A stretch of 64,000 bases of DNA from Symsagittifera roscoffensis (Eukaryota; Xenacoelomorpha; Acoela; Convolutidae). The stretch's first letter is position 1. The number at the start of each line of letters is the position of its first letter. The notes beneath the pieces are model-generated. The model ran no database searches. It was given only the letters and a program-made list of their open reading frames with translations, and was not told the DNA's origin. The DNA is taken from positions 34,341,680-34,405,679 of the forward strand of contig NC_087071.1 of assembly GCF_963678635.1 (NCBI RefSeq), in the 5' to 3' direction. The translations under genes and the position numbers were made by a program. Shown piece by piece: positions 34,401 through 43,400 of this stretch.

Positions 34401-34735
34401 CAAGGCTGTTCAAAAATTAATGGGGGGAAAAATTAACGGCCATTAATGGATGGCCATTAATGGATTTTTTAATATTCAAAATGGCATTAATGGATTTTTA
34501 ATTCAAAAAATTAAAGGCCATTTCCGTTATTTCAGAGCAGGGAATCGCCCAATCTGTGTTTAACGCAATAGTCCTAGCAGCCGTCTATCTGCTTGCTGTT
34601 GAAATTTGCCAATTGGCCCTATACATAATAACCAGCAATTAAAATGCGGACATCCAAACAAAGTGCAAACAAAGTGAGCAAACAAAGTGAGCAAACAAAG
34701 GAGCAAACAAAGTGAGCTGAGCAGCTGACGGCAGA
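34401..34735 (+). mobile_element. hAT element 5' end, truncated by duplication
   Basis: Left terminal repeat CAAGGCTGTTCAAAAATTAA at 34401, preceded by the same 8 bp target site CTGCTGAT (34393-34400) as the complete copy. It contains ATGGCCATTAATGG-type subterminal repeats and a 14 bp GAGCAAACAAAGT-like tandem repeat (about 34,670-34,715), and ends at the duplication junction. Confidence 0.9.
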
Positions 34736-34800
34736 TTGTTTTCTATGTTTTGCATTTTTTCACATGATGCAAGACATTCGACATCTTCAATTTGAGAGGC
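34736..34800 (-). pseudogene. UBR7 exon 2 fragment in duplication copy B
   Basis: The acceptor (AG at 34802-34801) and the first 65 bases of exon 2 are present. The exon is then cut by the junction and followed by hAT sequence. Spliced to the copied exon 1 it would read into the transposon and stop. Confidence 0.85.
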
Positions 34801-35029
34801 CTAAAATAAATTAATTCTGTACGCTGAATTGTTTCGATACAATTCATCACTAACATACTTTTTACCTAGGTAATATAATATAAATCATGCAATTGAAGTG
34901 AACATTTTTGATCAAAATATCCAACTTTTCTAAGCTTCTAATTTCTACGTCTAAATCTGTTCTTTGGATTAGATGAGACATAATAGGTTGAAACTATTAT
35001 CCTTAAAACGACAATAAAATGCTACTTGC

Positions 35030-35083
35030 CTTCAATTTAGCTTCTGGTTCAATTCGAGCGCGTTTTTGTGAGGGCTCATCCAT
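35030..35083 (-). pseudogene. Duplicated UBR7 exon 1 (copy B)
   Basis: ATG at 35083; differs from copy A by one codon near the end (GAATTG becomes AAATTG, Glu to Lys). The GC-type donor AAG/GCAAGTAG is kept. Because the upstream region is copied too, this could serve as a second promoter and first exon for UBR7 by splicing over exon 2B to exon 2A; that is inference. Confidence 0.75.
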
Positions 35084-36209
35084 GTTTATCAACACAAAAC
35101 AAACCTCTAAAACTAACAAAAAAATAGTTAAATCGCCACAAGCAGTTTTTATTACTTTTTGAAACATCAAAAAAAGCTGAAAAATTTCAAAAAAAAAAAA
35201 CTAGTTTCAGTTTTAAGTTGTTGCTGAATTTCGCCTAAATTTTACAGGTCATGATGGTAGTTTCAATTGACAAAATGGCAGTACAACCAGCATTTCCTGC
35301 TTATGTCAAGCATTTAACCGCTCATTCGGCCAAATGTTAAGAGTTGGCCTCTCAAAAAATTTCTAGCCTAATTGATCCATCGACCAACAGCGAATACTTT
35401 TACCTAATTGCCGCCAATTAAACATAAACAAATGGACTAACATTAGTATCCAGACAGCTCTAGCAAAAGCTCTGAAGATTCCAATTGATCTTAAATTGTC
35501 TCAGAAAACATAGCCAACAGACAGTAAGAAAAGAGTAATGAATCTCTTTGAATTTATAGAACAATATATGATTGGCGCTTTTTTGATTAAAAACCCAACT
35601 TGAGACAACTGGATCAATAGCTAAAGTTTTTATTCCGTTGGAAATCTAAAAATTAAATTCCACCTACCAAATTAGAAATTGTTCACGTTTTTTTGCGCCA
35701 TTTCCGCGTTCGTATTTGGAGAGTGCTGCTTACGTAACTTTCAGCAAATGAATTTTAATTGAACTCAAAGAGAAGTGCATATACAGCTAAGTGCATTCAT
35801 AAATGCATTAAAAGGTATGAATGAACATCTGTAGTTATTAGAGCATTTTAAGACTTTCTGAAAAAAAAATCACCAAGAACTACATTAGAGACTTCACTAC
35901 GTCCATTCCTCTTAAAACCTGATTTAAAAATGATTTTTGGAATCTTCAAAAAACATCCAGCTACGTTAACAAAAATGCGGTCACAAAAACAAAAATTTGG
36001 TTTGAGACTTAGACGATTATTTAAGATAATGAAACAAACAAGCTTAAAAATACGCGCTTACGCGCTGAGCATCATAGATTCGTCCAGCAATTTGGCCAAC
36101 TTTCAAACATCCACAACTTTTCATCATTTGAATTCAGGAAGTCAATATCTTGAAACTTGTTATATCTCTCAGCAAAAAAAAATATCTGATTGGTCACTAT
36201 TTACCTTTT

Positions 36210-36217
36210 CTGCTGAT
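36210..36217. other. hAT target-site duplication, left
   Basis: CTGCTGAT, identical to 38209-38216; also present as 34393-34400 before the truncated copy. Confidence 0.93.
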
Positions 36218-38208
36218 CAAGGCTGTTCAAAAATTATGTGGGGGAAAACCTAACGGCCATTAATGGATGGCCATTAATGGATTTTTTAATATTCAAAATG
36301 GCATTAATGGATTTTTAATTCAAAAAATTAAAGGCCATTTCCGTTATTTCAGAGCAGGGAATCGCCCAATCTGTGTTTAACGCAATAGTCCTAGCAGCCG
36401 TCTATCTGCTTGCTGTTGAAATTTGCCAATTGGCCCTATACATAATAACCAGCAATTAAAATGCGGACATCCAAACAAAGTGCAAACAAAGTGAGCAAAC
36501 AAAGTGAGCAAACAAAGGAGCAAACAAAGTGAGCTGAGCAGCTGACGGCAGATTGTTTTACAACGCGGTTCCAGCAAGTCATGCCGCCCAATTCTGCTTC
36601 CAGCAAGCGAATCGTTATCCTTTATTTTGCTGTCTTGAGCGATGGCACACGGAAATGTGTATGTGGAAAAGTTATCAAACAGACGAAAAACAAGGTTTAT
36701 ACCAACTTACTAAATCACGTTAAGTCTGCTCATCCGAATTACCAGAAAAAAGTATATCCGTCGGAGAATCAAATTGACGCCTTTGCTGGGTTTGTTTCTA
36801 CGCCTGGTTTCTACGCCTGGTTGGATTGGGTATGTTCAGAGCTGAAACCCTTTTCGTTTGTCGATTCTCAGTGTACACAAAATTAAGTACACAAAATTAA
36901 CTCCAATTTGCCGGAATACGCTTATGAAATGTCTCAATTTGGTTACAAGAGAGGTAGAAAAGACGATCAAAAAAGAACTACCTGATGCATTTGCGCTCAT
37001 GTTAGATGGATGGTCAAGCGGGTCGACCTACTATGTTGGAGTTATAGCAAACTTCAACAACGATGCTGGACTGCCGGCGCAGATTTTACTTGGATTCTCA
37101 CCGCTTCTAGTTGAAACTTCCATGTCGGCTTCCGAGCACCTGGATTACTTGAATTATCTTCTGACAATGTTTGGCAAAAACATGTCAAATGTGGTGTGTT
37201 TAATCTGTGATAACTGTGAAACTAACAAAGCTTTGGCAAGGCTTTGTAGAATTCCCATGATTGGATGCGCGTCTCACAGATTTAATTTGGCTGTCAAAGA
37301 ATACATTTTGACGTCCAGTAATTCCGAAAATTTGTCAAAAATTAATGTCTTGATAGGAAAATTAAAAGGTATCAAACTTGGTGCCAAATTGCGACAGTTC
37401 ACGACATTTCGTCCAAAACAACAAAACGTTACCAGATGGAGCAGTTCTTACGAAATGGTTTCAAGGTACTTGGAGTTAAAACAAATACTCGAACAGCATT
37501 TTTCGAGTGAATCGACATTACTTGATTCGTTGCTTCATGCTCGGGAAAACCAGAAAGTGTTGGAAGTTCTCGATTCAGTAACTTTAGCTCTACAGCGGGA
37601 ATCTATCGACTTATCATCGACCAGACTTCTTTTTGACGAAGTCGTGTGTTCCCGAGTTGGATATGGACATGAAATATCTTGCGCCAAACGCTTCAATTAT
37701 CGCCAGCCCGAACTTTGAAAATGGTGTTGTTAAGATTTTGGACGAGAATGAGGCAAACTTGACAATCAGAGAGAAAGAGGAGTGTCAATCTCTGAGGAGC
37801 TGTACAGCTGTTTTGCCTTCTGTGAGTGCCAGTTCGTCGGATTTTGCAACACGCGTTTTGGAGAGCAAGCGTGCAAAGACAACTGCGACGGAGTACATGA
37901 GTTGCAAATTTTTGGAGCCGACCTCGAACCGTATTGAAAGATTTTTCAGCGCAGCTGGGTATTCTCTGGGTGACCTGCGGAAATCAATAACCCCTTTACA
38001 TCTCGAAGAACAGCTCTTTCTCAAAGCCAATGCACGAATGTGGAATGTTGAAACCGTCAATGACGCTCTTCAAGAAGAAAACTGAGAAACATTTGAACTG
38101 AACGCCATTAATGGCCATTAATGGATTTTTAGTTTTCTCCATTTCCGTTAATTGATTTTTCGCTGAAAATTAATTTTTCAATTAAAAATTAATTTTTGAG
38201 CAGCCTTG
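36218..38208 (+). mobile_element. hAT DNA transposon, complete ends, broken gene
   Basis: 1,991 bp. Terminal inverted repeats of about 20 bp start CAAGGCTG at both ends (36218-36237 and reverse complement at 38189-38208), with one mismatch. The flanking 8 bp direct repeats CTGCTGAT at 36210-36217 and 38209-38216 are a perfect hAT-type target duplication. GCCATTAATGG subterminal repeats occur near both ends. The transposase gene inside is frameshifted. Confidence 0.96.
36581..38085 (+). pseudogene. hAT transposase, frameshifted
   Basis: Three overlapping frames (36581-36886, 36858-37718, 37633-38085) give, in order: a BED-like zinc finger (DGTRKCVCGKVIKQTKNK with H..H in NHVKSAHPNY), the RNase H-like core (FALMLDGWSSGSTYYVGV with the first Asp, VCLICDNCETNKALA with the second, and IGCASHRFNLAVKEY) and the C-terminal hAT dimerisation block (SNRIERFFSAAGYSLGDL). 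Frame breaks lie near 36,880 and 37,650. Direct repeats of 13 bp (36795-36820) and 14 bp (36873-36900) sit near the first break. The final stop is at 38085. Confidence 0.9.
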
Positions 38209-38216
38209 CTGCTGAT
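38209..38216. other. hAT target-site duplication, right
   Basis: CTGCTGAT directly after the right terminal repeat ending AGCCTTG. Confidence 0.93.
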
Positions 38217-40241
38217 GCGTAACGTGGCAATTAGTTATCACAAACATAAGGGATGGTTTGATTAGTTACTAAGTGGTAACAATTTGTTGGTAACCTTACT
38301 AAAAAAAACTTTCTCTCATGTTTAGTTTAAAAAATCTTTCTGTTTTTATAGGACTACTGCTGTAGCATGATAAATAATATTAACATTTGCTGCCCGCTTT
38401 GCTTTTTTGGAAGTTATGGTTGCATGATGAAAAAGATTTTCGTTCTGGAAAAGACACGTTTTTGTTCATTGATTTTTAAAATTCTGTTCACTTTCAAAAG
38501 AACTTATAACATTTTAGGGCAGAGGCTTGGCGGATCCTAGTATCCCGTTGTCCTCTCCAAGTCTCATTATCTGATGTTACATAATCTTATTGAACGATAA
38601 ATTAGAGAAACAAACTCTTTCTTCATTCTTTTTCATTAAATGCGTGTGATCGATTTTAAGAAGGTTTGTAAAATTTTCATTAAGCGCCACTGCATCTTTG
38701 AGGCTATAATTTAGTAAACTAGTATATAGTTTCAATGGGAGATGCAAATTGGGGTATAACCAACAGATATTAGAAAAAGTCAATGAAACAAGATGACTGA
38801 AAAAATGATGATTAATTTTTTTTGAATTTGTTTCCAACTTCAATTTATAGAAAAAAAACTCACAGGAAAGCATTTTGAAAATCATAAATATTTTATGATT
38901 GACACTTTCTTCATGAACCTAACTCAATTAGAGAAAACTGGTTCAAATAAAACTTTTGTTTACTCCTCTGGGAGTTCTGATAAGTAAAGAACATTTTTGG
39001 AACTAAAAAAAATTCACGTTATTTCGCGCCATTTTCACATTTGATTTTGGAGAACGTAGCTTATTTTCCTTTCAGCAAATGCATTGAGTTGCACTTTAAA
39101 AGAAATCAAAAGTCAAACCACAAAAAAAATCAATTTTGAACGTGAGCAAAATTAAAAAAAAATTTTCCTGAAAGAAAAAGAAACCACGGAACCTGAACAA
39201 TTGAAAAATCACATCGTTCATTAACATTTTTATCATTCATTAACACTTATAAATTCTCTTGATTTTTTGAATCGGTTCGAAAAAAAAAGACTGAAAAGAG
39301 GTCGACCCCGAAAAGAAGATTTTTTGTGGTCGACCTACGAGCATAAACAATCAGTTACTTTCTTCAAAAGTCGAAACAATAATAGCGGGTAAAAACAAGA
39401 AAGTAACTCTCTTTTTTACAATCTTGGTATATTTCCGGAGCCCTCGTAAAAAAATGTTGGAGTACTCGTGAAAAAGTACATAATATAGTCAAAATCTAAA
39501 AGTAGAACATTCCTTAAATTCTTCGATCCTCTAATTATCTGCTGATCTCAAATTGAAGCAACATGAACATATAACCAATTGAATTTTGACAGGTAAAATT
39601 TATTTATAGCACCCTTCGGGAAACTTTGCTATTTACAAGGGCATGAAACTGATTCCATACTTCTTTCTGTGAATCATATTTTCATCGCAATAGTATAAAT
39701 TATTTGAAGCAAAAACTTATAACAACATTAACTAAAAATGAAATATTAATAAATGACAATTAATTTATACTGCAGAGCAGAACCCCAAATCAAGCCTCTA
39801 GTGACCTGGTTGTCGGACTCGCGATCACTTTTAGAAGTTATTTTTCCTTTAGCTTAGCTTGGACTATTCTGATCCCTACCATCGCAGTTAACCTTTTGCC
39901 CTTCAAAAAACTATCAACCAGAAATCGTCTAAACCAGATGTGAATCTAGGAGTTTCTCGAAGGGCAGATTTTCAAAAATCTGTCGAACTTTATTTGAGGT
40001 TGACCAAATTAGTTTCAGAGCGCTCTCAGTACAAGCAAGTCAAAAATGCCATTTCTGGGATTTTTTAACCATAAATTCAGTTTTTCTACGCGCGCTTGCC
40101 TTCAAAATTAGTATCTATAGGCACGGAAGGCGCCTTTAGAAACCTATTAGTGCTGGTCGCCATAAGAATAGTCGCCAAAAACTGATGCCATAAGATTATT
40201 TTTTTATCTTATAGAAATCCACTAACTAACAGAATAGTCCT
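38217..40241. other. Intergenic region between hAT and ERGIC2
   Basis: About 2 kb of AT-rich sequence. No gene, transposon or tandem repeat recognised. One small hairpin (AGGTCGACC at about 39,300 with its complement 20 bases later). The 102-codon minus frame at 38577-38885 is lysine/phenylalanine-rich without homology and is likely chance. Confidence 0.5.
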
Positions 40242-40247
40242 TTTATT
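40242..40247 (-). terminator. Polyadenylation signal AATAAA of ERGIC2
   Basis: AATAAA on minus at 40247-40242, 11 bases after the ERGIC2 stop codon. This implies a very short 3' UTR if it is used. Confidence 0.5.
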
Positions 40248-40258
40248 CGAAACAGAAA

Positions 40259-40493
40259 TCAACTTTCCTCCACTCGACCTTTACAAGTAATAAAATCATA
40301 AGCGAAAAAGAAGAAACTTGACAATGAGAAAGCACCGCCAATTATTCCAACTATTCTGACTAGAAATTGCACTACAGGTTTCCGTTTTTCCTTGGCTATG
40401 ATTTTAAGAGATGCGAAATCGTACTTGAAGAATATCCCTGATTGGCCGTGTGTTCCGTGAGAATGGTCGATGATTTTCTCTTTCTCGGTAACA
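40259..40493 (-). CDS. ERGIC2: ERGIC2 exon 4: last lumenal segment, second membrane span, stop
   Basis: Acceptor TTTTAG at 40495-40494. It reads VTEKEKIIDHSHGTHGQSGI, FFKYDFASLKIIAKEKRKPV and VQFLVRIVGIIGGAFSLSSF, ending GRVEES before TGA at 40261-40259. Human has VTERERIINHAAGSHGVSGI, FMKYDLSSLMVTV and FFVRLCGIVGGIFSTTGML. The polar tail after the second span is short and lacks the long acidic tail of the vertebrate protein. Confidence 0.92.
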
Positions 40494-43400
40494 CTAAAAC
40501 AGAAATCTGATCAAATTACTGTCCAAACTATTAGATCTTCGACTTTAAAAAATAATATGCGAACCAACATATAATTGATATTTGTTAATTAGTTCAAACA
40601 GAACGCTCTTCAACTGCAGCTCGCTCGTTCGAAGAAAGTTTGAAAAACGAAAAAAAATGAACTTTGTCATAAAATAATTACAAGGTGCAAATGTTCACAA
40701 GGTGCAAAGTTCGCATAATCTAAATCGTTAATTTTGTTCTTCAAATTGTTACAGAATCTAGATACCCCAGAAAGGATAATAGTTAACAAGACCCACAAAA
40801 AAGAAACAAACATACCAACCTGAACCTATAAGTCGTTATCTTATTCTTAAAAGTCTCAATGCCAACAGGAACAACTGTCATCCTATACTGATACTCTTGA
40901 TTCTCATGCTCGGTTATTTTCAACTCGCTGTCCAATGCTCCAATCATAGGCACTTTCACCGCTCCGAAGGACAAATGGTCGATTCGGTGTGAGAAATTGT
41001 ACTTGCCAGCACCTGAAAGATGGAATTTATTCGTGCCAAATGTTCTATAATTTTTCTTTTCCAAAAAAAACTAGAATAAACTTCGCTTGCATATATGATA
41101 GAATAACGTATAAAAAAGTGCAATATTTCATTTAAACATCACTAATTGAAGATAACAAAAGGAACAAAGCAAATTTGGGCGACGACTAGCGCTTACCTTA
41201 AAACCCGTATATTCTGATCAGCAGTACAATGTATAAGAAAAAACTATTTATGTTCAAAAAAAACAATGTATAAGAAAAAACTTTCACGCCCAGACCACTC
41301 AGTGAAAGAAATCTTAATAGCACAAATATAACGAATTTTTGGTACGTTACTTTCGAAATAATTAGAGTGAAACAAAATTTGGAAAAACAAACCTGGCATT
41401 TGAATATGAGCGTGGAAACTCCCTCCAATTCCCAGGTTAATTTGCTTCCCAGATATTATATGAAGAGTTCCAGCATGTCTATTGACTAAAATTGACCCAT
41501 TGAAGCGACACGCCTTAAAATCCTCTCCGTCTTCCTTTTTTTCTGATAAATCCGACATTGCGATTGAGCTTGAGAAGTCTTTCCCTCCTAAAAACAAAAT
41601 AATTTGTAACTGGTACATATCCCCACCAGCTAAACAGTCGATTTGACTACAAACTCGTTCTGTCAAAAGTATTAAATTAAGACCATTTATTCACGGAAGA
41701 AAGGACCAACACAAGAGCTGTACAGCTCATCACGGCGAACCGCTGTTGTGCCCCTGTTTAAGAACTACATGCAATTTTTTTGGTTATTTTTCTGGGCTGG
41801 GTAATGTTGCTTCACCCTCAAGCAACGAGCACGGATCATGGTGGGCCTCGAACATCTGACCTTTCGATTGAGATGGGGAGACGTAACCACTTCACCACCG
41901 CTCCCCTATTAAATATTACTATTAAGGCGAAGGTGCACTTGATGCATTCCAGCAAATTAAAGAGAAACTTGCTCATATCTGAGAGTGTAACTAACGAAAA
42001 ATTCAACTAAATGAATAAATTTTAAGCCGTTTCTCAGATTCCTTTTATAATCTATGTATAATATTCAAAGATATTTTTTATCTAGTAACTTCTGTACTCA
42101 CTTCTATTTGGAATGATTTCTGCGTCGGATTGATTCACCGCCCCCTCTACGTATTTAAAGACATTTTCAATAGTGAGTTCAATAGGGCACATTATTATCC
42201 AAAATTGGCTTTTTCAAACCCCCAAAAATTTGCAAAAAAAATATCCGATTAAACATCTTTCTGCGTTATAGCTCAACCTCAACGGACTTTGACACAGCCA
42301 CAGCCTCCAAACCAAAAAAAAATAAAAAAGGAGACAATTTAACTAGGTTTGCTAGGTTATACATTAGTTGATGTAGTGTGGCAGTTAATCAAACAAAAAC
42401 AATACAATTCTTAAATGCATTGACATGTCAGTGAAATGTGACATCTCAACCTGAACTAGTCGGGCATTGGCCAAGCCTTTCGAAAGTTACTCATTATAAA
42501 GAAGCTATTCAGGAACAAACCAAAAACAATATAGCATTTCTTCGTCAATTTTTTATCAGAACGAACCAATGCTCAACGCAGAGGCAAAGATGCATTTCGC
42601 AAACGCAAACAAAAAAACGAAAACCTCAAAAAAAAACATTTTGAAAAATAAGCAGTTAAAAACAAAAATATTTAGCCGACTGTGCGATTCACCCAACGGA
42701 CCTTCAGATTGCCTTCTTCTTGCTGTATCATTAGATAAACACATCCGTTAATGAAGGCGCTTTAAATACAGACGTAAAGCAATCAAGAACAAACACAATC
42801 AAGAAAACGACAAAAATAGCTCTAAAAGGCATTGGCATTAACTAGCTTTAGCTTGTGGCAATCCGGTAGTGATGGTACCCAGCAATCATGTGATTGCTGG
42901 TACAAATCGCGTGTGCGCTGCATTTTAGAAGATGGGATCTTGTAAGATAGCCATAATTTACTTAACCTAAAATAATTAACCTTCGGATTAGGCCTCTGGC
43001 TGGTTAACTAAATTAAAACAATTAGACAAACTCAAAAATTTCAAACCGGTTTTTCCTGACTCCTGGAAAATTTTTGAAAATTTTTGTTCTGTCGTTTGAA
43101 TTATTACTGAAAGGGTTGTAAAAAGATATCTCACTCAACTCTCTCCGATAACATCACCTCTGAAAATTTCATTATATCATTTGTTGATGACAAAACTAAG
43201 ACAACTCAGGCAGTTTCCGATGCATTGTGATTGCGAGACGTTCTAAACCTTGGTAAGTCTACTTTTGAGTAACCAAGGTCTTTGCCACTTCTACTCGGTT
43301 AAGAACATATCCCAAAAATTTTTGGTTTTTGGAAAAATTCGTTTTATTCAAGTTCTGTATATGAAAAATCTTTACTCATAGACCTTATGGAAATGCATGA

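Larger units (their letters stand above)
32922..34735. repeat. 1.8 kb tandem duplication, copy A
   Basis: Runs from inside UBR7 exon 2 (TTGTTTTCTATG at 32922) through exon 1 and the upstream region into the 5' end of a hAT element. It recurs from 34736 with offsets of 1,814-1,817 bp and very few differences. The junction is at TTGTTTTCTATG (34736), which sits in GCAGATTGTTTT of the transposon, so about 7 bp of microhomology is shared. Confidence 0.95.
34736..36552. repeat. 1.8 kb tandem duplication, copy B
   Basis: Second copy; it continues at its right end into the intact hAT element (TTGTTTTACAACGCG at 36553), so it retains the original right flank while copy A retains the original left flank (the working UBR7 gene). 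Confidence 0.95.

Noticed and set aside
36377-36577. Leu/Cys-rich minus frame of 66 codons
   Set aside because: Created by the CAAACAAAGTGAG-type tandem repeat of the hAT element read on the other strand; present in both duplicates and meaningless.
39299-39338. Hairpin AGGTCGACC...GGTCGACCT as a regulatory element
   Set aside because: Nine base pairs with a 20-base loop in intergenic DNA is expected by chance in a window this size; no supporting context.
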